From Bacilli bacterium (GTDB lineage Bacteria > Bacillota_I > Bacilli_A > MAG-NZ), in NCBI GenBank assembly GCA_018401215.1, contig JAGYLA010000006.1, forward strand, positions 1 to 34,492: 34,492 nucleotides of DNA. Reading direction: 5' to 3'. Made by a program: the position numbers and the translations under genes. Within the stretch, counting starts at the first letter, position 1. Every line of letters begins with the position of its first letter. Under the pieces are notes generated by a model, which saw only the letters and a program-made list of their open reading frames with translations, was not told the origin of the DNA and did no database searches. This document shows positions 1 to 7,867 of the stretch, one piece after another.

Positions 1-1558
1 TGAACAAATCACGAACTTCGGATTGACCGGATACTTGTTCAACCATCACAGGCGCAAGCATGCCGCTCATGCCTAGTTCTAGTTCTTCAAGCATTTTATA
101 AATGATGTTGTGCAAAAGAATTTCTACACCTTGTTCTTTTGCTTCATGACGAACCGCTGCGGTAGGTCGAACGTTGAAGCCAATCACAATTGCTCCACTT
201 GCTTGGGCAAGGGACAAATCGGTTTCGGTAATGGTCCCAACGCCAGAGCGGACCAAATCAATCGTCACGCCCTTAACAGCCAAGTTCATCACTGCCCCTT
301 TGACTGCTTCCAAGCTACCTTGAACATCGGCTTTTAAAATAATCGGTAATGTATGGTGTTCGCCCTCTTCTAACCCATCAAACATCGTTTCCAAACGGGT
401 AGCATTTGAGGTTGAGTTTTCTGCTTTCCATACCGCAAATGCACGGTCTTCAGCCACGCGGCGAGCTTCTTTTTCGTCTTCAAAGACCATAAAGCGGTCG
501 CCCGCATTGGGAACATCAGAAATTCCGGCAATCTCGACCGGCATTGAAGGTCCTGCTTCTTTGATCGATTCTCCCGCATCGTTGCGCATCAAACGGATTC
601 GTCCATAGGTGTTACCAACGACGACAATGTCACGCACGCGAATCGTTCCAGTTTGCACCAGCAACGTCGCAACGGGTCCTGTATTTTTATCTAATTTGGC
701 TTCAATGACCGCGCCTGAACCTTTGCGGTTCGGATTGGCCTTGTAGTCTTCGATGTCAGAAATCAATTGAATCGTTTCCAACAATTCGTCAATCCCCATT
801 TTAATCAGTGCACTGACCTCGACATATAGCGTATCGCCACCCCATTCTTCGGGGGAAAGGCCAAACTCTGACAATTCGGTTTTGACGCGTTCTGGGTTTG
901 CACTAGGACGGTCCATTTTATTGACCGCAACAATGATTTTCACCCCGGCGGCTTTGGCGTGATCGATCGCTTCTCTTGTTTGTGGCATCACACCATCATC
1001 CGCAGCAACCACCAAGACAACAATGTCGGTGACACTGGCACCACGAGCCCGCATTTCCGTAAAGGCCGCGTGGCCTGGAGTATCTAAAAAGGTAATTTTT
1101 TTACCAGAATATTCAATTTGATATGCACCAATGTGCTGCGTGATGCCACCAAACTCGCTATTCACGACTTTGGTTTCACGAATCGCATCCAGCAAGGTTG
1201 TTTTTCCATGGTCAACGTGACCCATGATCGTTACTACAGCAGGTCGTGAGACCAACTCTTTGGGGTCATCGACAAAATCAAATTCATCGTATCGTGCCAT
1301 GTCCGTCACGACTTCGTTTTCCACAGTCACGTCAAAATCAACCAACACCAATTCAAGGGTTTCCCGCTCGACGGTTTGATTGAGTGAGGCCATCACACCT
1401 AGGCCCATCAGTTTTTTAATGATCTCGGAACTTTTCAATCCCGTTTGGCTGGCAACGTCAGCAATGGTCATGTCTGCGTTGTAGTATAAGGTTTTGCCAG
1501 ACGTATCGGTTTGCACCGGAGCATTTGCCACGCGCGTTTCTTTACCTTGTTTTGCCAT
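1..1558 (-). CDS. infB: Translation initiation factor IF-2 (3' end outside window)
   Basis: IF-2 is the GTPase that brings initiator fMet-tRNA to the 30S subunit and promotes subunit joining. Reading leftward from the ATG at 1558 gives 519 uninterrupted codons. All GTPase motifs are visible: G1 [10 protein letters not shown]3 DTPGHAAF, G4 NKMD and a SALI-type G5. The later beta-barrel domains follow, and the frame leaves the window at GQSEVRDLF, near the start of the C-terminal fMet-tRNA-binding domain. Only about 110 residues precede the G domain, so the long N-terminal extension of Bacillus or E. coli IF-2 is absent, as in compact Gram-positive genomes. The start lies inside the end of the L7Ae-like gene (17-base overlap) with AAGGAGG six bases upstream, which implies translational coupling. 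It is the distal gene of the rimP-nusA operon. Confidence 0.97.
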   Translation of the reverse strand, partial: MAKQGKETRVANAPVQTDTSGKTLYYNADMTIADVASQTGLKSSEIIKKLMGLGVMASLNQTVERETLELVLVDFDVTVENEVVTDMARYDEFDFVDDPKELVSRPAVVTIMGHVDHGKTTLLDAIRETKVVNSEFGGITQHIGAYQIEYSGKKITFLDTPGHAAFTEMRARGASVTDIVVLVVAADDGVMPQTREAIDHAKAAGVKIIVAVNKMDRPSANPERVKTELSEFGLSPEEWGGDTLYVEVSALIKMGIDELLETIQLISDIEDYKANPNRKGSGAVIEAKLDKNTGPVATLLVQTGTIRVRDIVVVGNTYGRIRLMRNDAGESIKEAGPSMPVEIAGISDVPNAGDRFMVFEDEKEARRVAEDRAFAVWKAENSTSNATRLETMFDGLEEGEHHTLPIILKADVQGSLEAVKGAVMNLAVKGVTIDLVRSGVGTITETDLSLAQASGAIVIGFNVRPTAAVRHEAKEQGVEILLHNIIYKMLEELELGMSGMLAPVMVEQVSGQSEVRDLF

Positions 1559-1844
1559 AGGGGTCCTCCTTGAATAATTCAACAAATCCTGCATCAACGA
1601 CACCAATCATGACGGTATTGAGTGTCCCAATGCTTTTTGAAAGCTCATCCCGATTGAATGACGCGTTAATCGGAATGTGATAAAAGTGACATTTGCCTTC
1701 AACCTTATTTTTCGTGGACGGTCCAACGTCATTGGCCAAAAACAGATAGCGAATCGATTGAATCGACTCATACACTTGTGTTTCACCAATTTTTAAGGCA
1801 CCAGCCCGTTTGGCAAGTCCTAAGGTGGAAAGCAGATTGGTCAT
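1542..1844 (-). CDS. ylxQ: L7Ae/L30e-family RNA-binding protein YlxQ
   Basis: A 100-residue protein of the L7Ae/L30e/S12e/Gadd45 family that sits between ylxR and infB in Firmicutes nusA operons. It opens with NLLSTLGLAKRAGALKIGE, the typical start of bacterial YlxQ (a conserved LGLA-RAG segment), and then the Rossmann-like alpha/beta fold that binds kink-turn RNA in this family. Its cellular role is not firmly established; binding to structured RNA or the ribosome is inferred from the family. The ATG overlaps the ylxR stop by four bases (ATGA type) and its own 3' end overlaps infB by 17 bases, so translation of the three genes is probably coupled. No independent promoter is visible. Confidence 0.9.
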   Translation of the reverse strand: MTNLLSTLGLAKRAGALKIGETQVYESIQSIRYLFLANDVGPSTKNKVEGKCHFYHIPINASFNRDELSKSIGTLNTVMIGVVDAGFVELFKEDPYGKTR

Positions 1845-2110
1845 AATGTTTGAAGTAACTCCTCATAAATCGAATCTGGCACAACCGCATCGAACACTTT
1901 GTTCAAGAGTTTGCCCTTTTGTGCTTTTAAAATAATGGTTTTATCTTTTTTAACATACGCACCTCGCCCATTGGCTTTGCCAGTTACATCAACGAAGAAC
2001 GTATTTTCTTTTGTTTTGACGACACGTAGTAGTTCTTTTTTTTCTAGCCGTTCTTGACTAACAACGCACTTACGAAGTGGAACTTTACGCCCACGAACCG
2101 GTTGGCTCAA
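1841..2110 (-). CDS. ylxR: YlxR / RnpM family RNA-binding protein (DUF448)
   Basis: An 89-residue basic protein. It carries the two family landmarks: the N-terminal RKCVVSQ segment (family consensus RxCxxC-like, second Cys absent here) and the central GRGAYV motif. The B. subtilis homologue was recently described as RnpM, a modulator of RNase P, and an RNA-binding role is known for the fold. It overlaps nusA by four bases at its start and ylxQ by four bases at its end, as in the standard Firmicutes operon. Length and order match the family, so the call is safe; a role on RNase P in this organism is inference. Confidence 0.92.
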   Translation of the reverse strand: MSQPVRGRKVPLRKCVVSQERLEKKELLRVVKTKENTFFVDVTGKANGRGAYVKKDKTIILKAQKGKLLNKVFDAVVPDSIYEELLQTL

Positions 2111-3198
2111 TTGCGGATGACCCGTTCAAAGTGCAAGTCTTCTTTAATCGCATCAGTCAAACTCTTAATGTCAATCTTCCAACCGGTTGCTTGAACGGCC
2201 AAGCGAACATTTTGACCACGTTTTCCGATGGCCAAACTCAAGTAATCATCTTCGACGATGGCAACGGCTTCTTTTTCTTTGGGATGAATAATCATCCCGA
2301 CCGTTACCGCTGGTTGTAAGGCATTCGCAATCAAATACTTGGGATCGTCATGCCAGTTAAAGACATCCATCTTTTCCCCATTCAATTGACGAATGATTTC
2401 TTTGATTCGGTGTCCACCTTGGCCCAAACATGCACCAATCGGGTCGACGTTATCATTAAAACTCATGACGGCAATCTTACTTCGGTCTCCCGCATCACGC
2501 GCTAGACCCATGATTTCAACGGTGCCATCAAGAACTTCCGGAACCACTTGTTCAAAGACACGGCGAACCATGTTTTTGTCTTTGCGTGAGACATAAACTT
2601 TGGGTCGTTTTTTCTCTTGTTGCAATTCAACTTTTGTAACATACACTTTAATCCGGTCACCAATGCTAAACGCATCCCCTGGTAACACTTCAGATGCTGG
2701 TAAATTGGTTGAGGTGTTTTTGTCCATGTTTAAGGTGATGAACGAATCATTCATCGCGACGACTGTGCCAACAACGATTTCGTTTTCTTTTTCTTTAAAG
2801 AAATTAAATGCCAGTTCTTTTTCGTAATCACGAAGTCCCTGGTTTAAGATTTGTTTGGTTTGACTTGCTGCCAAGCGACCAAAGTCTTTTGGCGTGATTT
2901 CAATTTGCAACACTTCGCCATCTTTGACATTCTTTTTCAGTTCTTTTGCGTCTTTGAGCAAAATGTACTCTGCAGCAATCGCATCTTCGGGTAATTTCTT
3001 GACGACTGTTTTGTTGGCAAACAAGACGATCCGGTTTTTGTCTGGTTGAAATTCAACCGTGACATTTTCTGCTTTGTCGTATTGTTTCTTGTAGGCACTC
3101 TCTAGTCCCTTGCGAAAAATATCAAGCAAACGATCCTCAGGGATTTCTCGCTCAATGGCCAAATACTTTAATGCTTCAAAAAATTGTTTACTAACCAT
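2107..3198 (-). CDS. nusA: Transcription termination/antitermination factor NusA
   Basis: NusA binds RNA polymerase and nascent RNA, modulating pausing, intrinsic termination and antitermination. The 363-residue protein shows the standard order: N-terminal polymerase-binding domain (about 1-125), S1 domain (about 130-200, containing VGTVVAMNDSFITLNM), KH1 with GQGGHRIKEII and KH2 with AIGKRGQNVRLA. It ends soon after KH2, so the acidic C-terminal repeats of E. coli NusA are missing, as in Gram-positive bacteria. The start at 3198 has AGGAGAG just upstream and lies eight bases after rimP. It overlaps ylxR by four bases. Confidence 0.98.
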   Translation of the reverse strand: MVSKQFFEALKYLAIEREIPEDRLLDIFRKGLESAYKKQYDKAENVTVEFQPDKNRIVLFANKTVVKKLPEDAIAAEYILLKDAKELKKNVKDGEVLQIEITPKDFGRLAASQTKQILNQGLRDYEKELAFNFFKEKENEIVVGTVVAMNDSFITLNMDKNTSTNLPASEVLPGDAFSIGDRIKVYVTKVELQQEKKRPKVYVSRKDKNMVRRVFEQVVPEVLDGTVEIMGLARDAGDRSKIAVMSFNDNVDPIGACLGQGGHRIKEIIRQLNGEKMDVFNWHDDPKYLIANALQPAVTVGMIIHPKEKEAVAIVEDDYLSLAIGKRGQNVRLAVQATGWKIDIKSLTDAIKEDLHFERVIRN

Positions 3199-3206
3199 AC
3201 TCTCTC

Positions 3207-3656
3207 CTAAATATGTACCGCGGTTCGAATGAACGCGATTTGGGCAAAGCGAATGTGATGCAGTTGTTGACGCTTGATAGTAAGAATAGATTCTCCGTCT
3301 TGGTCCCCTAAATGAACGAGTGTGCCAAGCAGTTCTATTTGGTTGTCGACTGGCTGCAGGAGTTTGATGTAGACGTATTTACCAATTGCTTGTTTGATCT
3401 CAGCAAGTGACGTCAATTCCCGCTCGGCCCCCGGACTGGCGACTTCAATTTGATATTCACCAGGTAACACATCCAGTGGTAAGACGTCACAGAGTGCTTT
3501 GTTGATGTTCACACATTGATCAATTCGAATGCCTTGTGGTGTATCGACAAGGATTCGCAACGTTTTGGGGCTTGATGACGTATCAACTTCAATCGCAATC
3601 AGTTGCGCTTCTTGTTCGTCCACCACTTGTTGAATGATGGGTTTATAACGTTCCAT
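3207..3656 (-). CDS. rimP: Ribosome maturation factor RimP
   Basis: RimP assists 30S subunit maturation. The 149-residue product has the family's two-domain architecture: an N-terminal alpha/beta domain with the EVDTSSSPKTLRILVD segment and the PGEYQIEVASPGAERELT motif characteristic of RimP, then a C-terminal Sm-like beta-barrel. I place the start at MERYKPI (3656) rather than the ATG four codons upstream, because GGGAG sits five bases before the internal ATG while the upstream ATG has no usable ribosome site. It is the first gene of the rimP-nusA-ylxR-ylxQ-infB operon, preceded by its own promoter and a strong leader hairpin. Confidence 0.95.
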   Translation of the reverse strand: MERYKPIIQQVVDEQEAQLIAIEVDTSSSPKTLRILVDTPQGIRIDQCVNINKALCDVLPLDVLPGEYQIEVASPGAERELTSLAEIKQAIGKYVYIKLLQPVDNQIELLGTLVHLGDQDGESILTIKRQQLHHIRFAQIAFIRTAVHI

Positions 3657-3672
3657 GGTTTCTCCCATAAAT

Positions 3673-3696
3673 AAAGGAGTGGTTGGCCACTCCTTT
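3673..3696 (-). promoter_or_regulatory. Perfect 10-bp hairpin in the rimP-nusA-infB leader (attenuator-like)
   Basis: On the minus strand, AAAGGAGTGG and CCACTCCTTT form a perfect 10-bp stem with a CCAA loop, followed by TTTATTTAT. It lies between the operon promoter (-10 at 3716-3721) and the rimP start at 3656. It could terminate the upstream methyltransferase transcript, attenuate the operon, or do both. The U-tract is weak. The 3' arm CTCC could also pair with the rimP ribosome site GGGAG. Confidence 0.6.
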
Positions 3697-3715
3697 GTCG
3701 TTCTTATGCAACTAT

Positions 3716-3744
3716 AATATAAAGGATTGACTAACTTTTGTCAA
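3716..3744 (-). promoter_or_regulatory. SigmaA promoter of the rimP-nusA-infB operon
   Basis: TTGACA (3739-3744) and TATATT (3716-3721) are separated by exactly 17 bases. The -35 box lies inside the last codons of the SpoU methyltransferase gene, so this operon has its own promoter embedded in the upstream reading frame. Confidence 0.75.
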
Positions 3745-4420
3745 CGGAAAAACGATGCATTAACATTGAGCCAGCAACGGCGGCATTGAGTGATTCGACT
3801 TCCCTGGTTTGAATTGCAACAACATGATCCACACTACTTGCATCCATGCCTTTGGTTTCATGACCAATCACCAAGATGAGGGGAGCTTGATAATCCGTTG
3901 AAACATCACCTGTAGCATCCCCCCCCAACACAAGGTGATTGGGGTAGGTGGCTTTGACTTGCCGCAAACTTGATTCCTCAATTTGTAAATGAAATACTGC
4001 GCCAGCACTAGCACGCAAGACCTTATCATTGGTCACATCGACGCCGCTTGCAACACTAACATGATGAAATCCAAATGCTAATGCACTGCGGAGTAAGGTA
4101 CCAACATTACCTGGGTCATTGCTTTCAATCACAACAATGCGTTCACTGGAGCGTTCAACGAGTTTGCGCATGCACACACCGATGATGCCTTGAGGGGACT
4201 GAGTCGTCGATAGTTTGGCAAGCACCACTTCGTTGACACGCTCACCATTAGGATACGAAGTAGGCTCCAACGAATAGACATGGGTCAACCAACCTGCTTG
4301 ATGGGCTTCTTCCACCAAGCGCGGGCCTTCCACCAAAAAAAGACCGCGCTCAATGCGGTGTTTACGCTGATGCAATTGCACCAATTCTTTCACACGTTGG
4401 TTTTGGGTTGACGTAATCAT
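3731..4420 (-). CDS. TrmH/SpoU-family RNA 2'-O-methyltransferase
   Basis: A SAM-dependent enzyme of the SPOUT superfamily that methylates ribose 2'-OH in rRNA or tRNA. The 229-residue protein has an N-terminal substrate-binding domain with the typical opening ITSTQNQRVKELVQLHQRK. The trefoil-knot methylase domain follows with all three SpoU motifs: ESNDPGNVGTLLRSALAFG, ILVIGHETKGM and SLNAAVAGSMLMHRF. The start ATG at 4420 is preceded by AAAGGA; an ATG nine codons upstream has no such site. It is transcribed divergently from the methionine-sulfoxide reductase and ends 75 bases before rimP. The exact RNA target cannot be told from sequence; rRNA (RlmB-like) is likely. Confidence 0.9.
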   Translation of the reverse strand: MITSTQNQRVKELVQLHQRKHRIERGLFLVEGPRLVEEAHQAGWLTHVYSLEPTSYPNGERVNEVVLAKLSTTQSPQGIIGVCMRKLVERSSERIVVIESNDPGNVGTLLRSALAFGFHHVSVASGVDVTNDKVLRASAGAVFHLQIEESSLRQVKATYPNHLVLGGDATGDVSTDYQAPLILVIGHETKGMDASSVDHVVAIQTREVESLNAAVAGSMLMHRFSVDKS

Positions 4421-4470
4421 GGAATTTTCCTTTGCTTCATTATACAATAGGAGATATCAATGAGGTAAGT
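4421..4470. promoter_or_regulatory. Divergent promoter region, SpoU methyltransferase / fRMsr
   Basis: The 50 bases between two divergent starts hold a perfect TATAAT on the minus strand (4439-4444), with a weak TTACCT 18 bases upstream, serving the methyltransferase. On the plus strand TACAAT (4443-4448) overlaps it and could serve the reductase, but no convincing -35 was found for that direction. Confidence 0.4.
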
Positions 4471-4959
4471 ATGTTTACACCAACTGCAGTATCAAGTGAT
4501 GTCTTAAGTAATTATGAACAACTTCGAAGTCAAGCCATTGCGTTGATTGAAGTCGATGTACCGATGGTAACAAACGTTGCAAACTTGGTGGCGTTACTTG
4601 CGTATTATGTTCCGGATTTGAACTGGGTTGGCGTGTATTTTTTGGAAGGCGACACTCTATATCTAGGTCCGTTCCAAGGACTTCCTGCGTGCACCACGAT
4701 CGCGATTGGCAAGGGCGTATGTGGAACGGCTGCCGCCCAACAGCAAACGATGAATGTCAAAGACGTGCATCAGTTTGAGGGTCACATTGCATGCGATGGC
4801 GCATCGAATTCTGAACTGGTCATTCCAATCATCAAAGACAATGAACTTCTTGGCGTGCTTGATATCGATTCGCCGCTGCTTGATCGCTTTCAAGCAATGG
4901 ACCAAACACAACTGGAACAACTGGTTAAGGAATTCACATCCAAACTCGAAAAACGTTGA
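4471..4959 (+). CDS. msrC: Free methionine-(R)-sulfoxide reductase (GAF domain, fRMsr)
   Basis: This cytosolic enzyme reduces free L-methionine-(R)-sulfoxide using thioredoxin. The 162-residue protein is a single GAF domain of the YebR/fRMsr type. It has the family signature LGPFQGLPACTTI, IGKGVCGTAA, HIACDGASNSELVIPI and GVLDIDSPLLDRF. The three catalytic or resolving cysteines known in YebR correspond to Cys74, Cys84 and Cys108 here. The ATG at 4471 is chosen because GAGG lies five bases upstream; an in-frame ATG 13 codons earlier overlaps the neighbouring start region and lacks support. Its stop codon TGA is part of the -35 box of the rpsD promoter. Confidence 0.93.
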   Translation: MFTPTAVSSDVLSNYEQLRSQAIALIEVDVPMVTNVANLVALLAYYVPDLNWVGVYFLEGDTLYLGPFQGLPACTTIAIGKGVCGTAAAQQQTMNVKDVHQFEGHIACDGASNSELVIPIIKDNELLGVLDIDSPLLDRFQAMDQTQLEQLVKEFTSKLEKR

Positions 4960-4984
4960 CATTGCAAGTGAATGTCTCTATAAT
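4956..4984 (+). promoter_or_regulatory. Consensus sigmaA promoter of rpsD
   Basis: Perfect TTGACA (4956-4961), 17-base spacer and perfect TATAAT (4979-4984). The -35 box contains the stop codon of the fRMsr gene. Confidence 0.9.
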
Positions 4985-5023
4985 GCAAAAGCATGTTAAC
5001 GCAGTGTTTGAGGTTCGTTTAAA

Positions 5024-5090
5024 GTGTATGACTCCGCGGCAGGTCTGTAGTAATCCATTCTACTGCAATGGATGAACCATTAGTCATCAC
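5024..5090 (+). promoter_or_regulatory. Structured rpsD 5' leader, probable S4 autoregulatory element
   Basis: About 150 bases lie between the promoter and the rpsD start. GTG-U-ATGACT (5024-5033) pairs with AGTCATCAC (5082-5090), nine pairs with one bulged base. Inside it, ATCCATT (5053-5059) pairs with AATGGAT (5067-5073). Firmicutes rpsD leaders are known targets of repression by ribosomal protein S4, and the position fits. I did not verify the published consensus base by base. Confidence 0.65.
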
Positions 5091-5138
5091 CCTAAGCGCA
5101 CTAACAAACTCTTCATGCACCTTTGAAGGAGGTTACCA

Positions 5139-5738
5139 ATGTCACGATATTTAGGACCCGTATGGAAAAAGTCCCGTCGATTAGGATTTAGTATCTTAGA
5201 GACAGGCAAAGAATTGCAACGTCGTCCGTTTGCGCCCGGCCAACATGGCCAACGTCGCAGCAAACTTAGCGAGTATGGAATTCAGCTACATGAAAAACAA
5301 AAATTACGCTTTATGTACGGAATTAGTGAAAAGCAATTTCGTAAAATCTTCAATGAAGCCCTTCGTAAACCAGGACGTACTGGCGACAACTTCATGTATT
5401 TACTAGAACGTCGTTTGGACAACATGGTATTTAGAGCTGGATTTGCTTCTACCCGTCGTCTTGCACGTCAGCTGGTCAACCATGGCCACATCGAAATTGA
5501 TGGAAAGAAAGCAACCATACCCTCAATGCGAGTCAAACCAGGACAAAAAATTACCTTGCGTGAAAAATCAAAAGATTTAACCATTGTCCTAGCATCATTA
5601 GCATCAACCGTTGCTCGCAAAGAATACATTGAATACGATGCCGACAAACAAGTCGCAACCTTAGCTCGATTCCCAGAACGAAGCGAATTTTTACCAGAAA
5701 TCAAAGAAAACCTCATCGTTGAGTTTTACTCAAGATAA
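5139..5738 (+). CDS. rpsD: 30S ribosomal protein S4
   Basis: S4 is a primary 16S rRNA-binding protein that nucleates 30S assembly and usually represses its own mRNA. The 199-residue protein is full length, with RFAPGQHG-type basic segment ([20 protein letters not shown]), the [21 protein letters not shown] core and an S4 RNA-binding domain (about 92-150). It is the zinc-free form: the N-terminal cysteines of the C+ type are absent. The ribosome site AAGGAGG is strong. It stands as a single-gene unit: own promoter, own leader and a terminator directly after the stop. Confidence 0.98.
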   Translation: MSRYLGPVWKKSRRLGFSILETGKELQRRPFAPGQHGQRRSKLSEYGIQLHEKQKLRFMYGISEKQFRKIFNEALRKPGRTGDNFMYLLERRLDNMVFRAGFASTRRLARQLVNHGHIEIDGKKATIPSMRVKPGQKITLREKSKDLTIVLASLASTVARKEYIEYDADKQVATLARFPERSEFLPEIKENLIVEFYSR

Positions 5739-5744
5739 GGTGAT

Positions 5745-5768
5745 AACCCCGAAGAGGGGTTTTCTTTT
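5745..5768 (+). terminator. Rho-independent terminator after rpsD
   Basis: AACCCC (5745-5750), loop GAAGA, GGGGTT (5756-5761), then TTCTTTT. The next gene's AGGAGG starts at 5769, so any read-through would still translate it. Confidence 0.85.
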
Positions 5769-5778
5769 AGGAGGACAA

Positions 5779-6423
5779 ATGCGTCGATTAATATACATCC
5801 TGCCGTTACTACTATTAGCAGCATGCAGTGCGGAGGCAGAACCCGTTGTGGAAGAACCCGTCATTGCGGAAGAAGGTATCACCTATGACATTGATACGTC
5901 TACGCTGGACGTACCTTATTTGGATTATCTCAATGACACCAACCCAAGAATTGCGATAACGTTTGAGAACTACGATCCGATCATTTTAGAATTGTTTCCT
6001 GACGTTGCACCACTGACAGTGGCGCAAATCACACGTTTGGTGGAACTAAACTTTTATGATGGCATCATCTTTCACCGCATCATTGAAGGATTTATGATTC
6101 AAGGTGGTGACCCGACCGGTACCGGTGGCGGAGGTTCTAACGAGCAGATAGCAGGCGAGTTTGTAAACAACGGTGTGCCAAATCGATTGCGCCATTGGCG
6201 CGGAGTGATGAGTATGGCTCGTAGTTCTGAACCCAACTCAGCGTCCAGTCAGTTCTTTATTGTGCATCAAGATGCAAATTTCTTGGATGGAGATTATGCT
6301 GCCTTCGGTGGAGTGATTCAAGGATTTGATACACTCGATGCGCTAGCAACTGTGGAGACAAGCGACCAAGATCGCCCGTTAGAGGACGTGGTTATGTTAA
6401 GTGTTCGTTTGTTGGAACGGTAA
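5779..6423 (+). CDS. Cyclophilin-type peptidyl-prolyl cis-trans isomerase lipoprotein
   Basis: This enzyme catalyses prolyl isomerisation outside the cytoplasmic membrane. The 214-residue precursor has a lipoprotein signal peptide (basic MRR, a leucine-rich core and lipobox LAAC with Cys16) and then an acidic linker. The cyclophilin domain shows FHRIIEGFMIQGGDPTGTG, with the catalytic Arg of FHR, and NSASSQFFIV. The start at 5779 has AGGAGG four bases upstream; a longer in-frame extension reaching back into rpsD has no signal peptide. It is followed six bases later by an OsmC gene, so the two are probably cotranscribed. Client proteins are unknown; a role in folding secreted proteins is inferred. 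Confidence 0.93.
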   Translation: MRRLIYILPLLLLAACSAEAEPVVEEPVIAEEGITYDIDTSTLDVPYLDYLNDTNPRIAITFENYDPIILELFPDVAPLTVAQITRLVELNFYDGIIFHRIIEGFMIQGGDPTGTGGGGSNEQIAGEFVNNGVPNRLRHWRGVMSMARSSEPNSASSQFFIVHQDANFLDGDYAAFGGVIQGFDTLDALATVETSDQDRPLEDVVMLSVRLLER

Positions 6424-6429
6424 TCACTG

Positions 6430-6816
6430 ATGGTAGAAGCTACGCTACATTTTGATCAAGGATTTGTCGGAACGGCAAAAGGCGAACATGCTGAACTCGC
6501 GTTATCAATGGACGGCAACGGCTTTGTGCCCTATGAACTCTTGTATAGTGCGCTTGGTTCTTGCGTTCATGCGACCTTCTTGGGTGTTGCTGAAAAGATG
6601 CGAGTGACGTTTGATAGTGTTGATTATCACATCACCGGCATCAAACGGGAAGAAATTCCAACGTTCTTAACTCATTGCACCATGACAATTACAGCTAAAA
6701 ATGCATCCGACACCGACAAGTTCGACAAAGCCTTTGACCTTGGCACTAAATATTGCAGTGTCTTTAATACTCTAAAGAATGTTGCCGAAATGACGGTTGT
6801 TATTCATCACACTTAA
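6430..6816 (+). CDS. OsmC/Ohr-family peroxiredoxin-like protein
   Basis: OsmC/Ohr proteins reduce organic hydroperoxides with a cysteine pair. The 128-residue protein contains both redox cysteines in their usual settings: Cys45 in YELLYSALGSCVHATFL and Cys109 in KYCSVFNTL. It resembles the YhfA-like branch of OsmC more than classical Ohr, so the natural substrate is uncertain. It lies six bases after the cyclophilin gene, and its stop is inside the 5' arm of a bidirectional terminator. Confidence 0.85.
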   Translation: MVEATLHFDQGFVGTAKGEHAELALSMDGNGFVPYELLYSALGSCVHATFLGVAEKMRVTFDSVDYHITGIKREEIPTFLTHCTMTITAKNASDTDKFDKAFDLGTKYCSVFNTLKNVAEMTVVIHHT

Positions 6817-6841
6817 AAAGTTGCCCAGGGCAACTTTTTTT
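6815..6841. terminator. Bidirectional terminator between osmC-like and arsC-like genes
   Basis: AAAAAGTTGCC / GGCAACTTTTTT hairpin around a CAG loop, with T runs in both directions. It includes the stop codon region of both converging genes. Confidence 0.85.
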
Positions 6842-7178
6842 ATAGTGCATCATAAATGGACTCACGATATCCCGCGTACACGACATTAGGACCAACAAGC
6901 AAGGGTCGTTTGATCAACATGGGATTGTTGGCCATCTGTTGCAAGATTACCTCTTCTGGTTGACCTTGAATCGCCTCTTTTTGATTGCGGTACGCTTGCC
7001 CTGATGTATTCAACCATGCAGTAATTGGTTGACCGCTTTGGTGAAAGTACATGGTCAGTTCGTCCAACGTTAATGGGTGCTCGCGGTAATCGATGATCAC
7101 CGCTGGATGCTGCTTGCTTAGCAAATGCGCTAATGCCTTTTTTGTCGTGCTGCAGTGGAGAAGACCGTATAGTTTCAT
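6840..7178 (-). CDS. ArsC/Spx-family protein (YffB-like)
   Basis: A 112-residue thioredoxin-fold protein of the ArsC/Spx/YffB family. Visible features are the N-terminal strand followed by CSTTKKAL (Cys9, a single-cysteine version of the CX2C site), NTSGQAYR, and LIKRPLLV with the conserved Arg91-Pro of the family. Spx's CXXC and its RNA-polymerase contact features are not evident, so it is better seen as an arsenate-reductase-like or uncharacterised YffB-type protein than as Spx. It overlaps the end of the NUDIX gene by four bases (ATGA) and was probably cotranscribed with it. Confidence 0.8.
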   Translation of the reverse strand: MKLYGLLHCSTTKKALAHLLSKQHPAVIIDYREHPLTLDELTMYFHQSGQPITAWLNTSGQAYRNQKEAIQGQPEEVILQQMANNPMLIKRPLLVGPNVVYAGYRESIYDAL

Positions 7179-7779
7179 TCGATGTATACCGTGCCTTTTT
7201 TGTACGCATCGACCATAATTTCTAGTTCTTGTTTGGTTGCTTTAAAGCTCAACGATGGTAGTGTTTCTAAAGAAAACCAATCCATTTCGGTAATTTCAAA
7301 ATTTGGTTCACCCGCTTCGCCGATTGGTTCGGCCAAAAAGACAAGGGTGTAGGTGCTATAAATATCAGACGGCATGTAAAACCGGCGGTCCATCACAGCA
7401 AGCAAGCGCACAATTTTGATTGGAATCCCCGATTCTTCTTGTCCCTTCGGCTAATGCTGCTTCCACCGGACTCTTGCCGATGTCGCACCAACCACCTGGC
7501 AAACTCCACTGGTCTTGGGCTGGCCATTATCGTTCTTTAACCATACAAAACTGCCCCTCTTTGACAATCAAGACCCGAACCGTTGGTGGGGGTAGTTAGC
7601 ACTGACCAGCATACAATCAACCGGTTCAATCGTTTGATTGGAAAACTGATGTAGCATTTGTTTGGAGAGTTCGAGCAACTCTTCATAGTTCTCTAGCGCA
7701 TAGGGGTCAGTCGAATACGATACCCCCGTATGGGCCACTGCCATGACGCGTTTTATAAAAAGTCCAAATAAGTGTCCAT
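7175..7779 (-). pseudogene. NUDIX hydrolase (COG1051 type), frame-broken
   Basis: The gene starts at the ATG at 7779 (GAGGGA upstream) and ends at 7175. Stitching frames gives an N-terminal Nudix_N-like helix domain (THTGVSYSTDPYALENYEE-like) and a Nudix box GGWCDIGKSPVEAALAEG followed by QEESGI, the REUXEEXGU element. The intact C-terminus then contains AVMDRRFYMPSDIYSTYTL. Proteins of this type hydrolyse nucleoside diphosphates such as ADP-ribose. At least four one-base breaks occur: near 7755 in a T run, near 7590 in a C run, between about 7500 and 7540, and near 7440. Homopolymer positions and the conserved pieces in all frames suggest sequence error rather than old decay. Confidence 0.8.
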
Positions 7780-7819
7780 GTATCCCTCACAATGCATTTA
7801 TTCTACCATACGAGTTGCA

Positions 7820-7848
7820 TTGCATTGATGCGTGAAAACGGCTACTAT
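7820..7848 (+). promoter_or_regulatory. Probable promoter of the HutI-like gene
   Basis: TTGCAT (7820-7825), 17-base spacer, TACTAT (7843-7848), about 20 bases before the ATG at 7868, which has GAGG upstream. Each box matches consensus at four of six bases. Confidence 0.45.
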
Positions 7849-7867
7849 AAATCAATGAGGTCTTTTT

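Noticed and set aside
4460-4468. Two-codon minigene ATG AGG TAA with AGGAG upstream, just before the fRMsr start
   Set aside because: Too short to support; most likely a by-product of the GAGG ribosome site for the ATG at 4471.
5719-5778. N-terminal extension of the cyclophilin gene back into rpsD
   Set aside because: It would pass through the rpsD terminator and hide the lipoprotein signal peptide; AGGAGG fixes the start at 5779.
6840-7178. Calling the ArsC-like protein Spx
   Set aside because: The CXXC redox switch and the surrounding Spx-specific pattern are absent; only the shared fold motifs are present.
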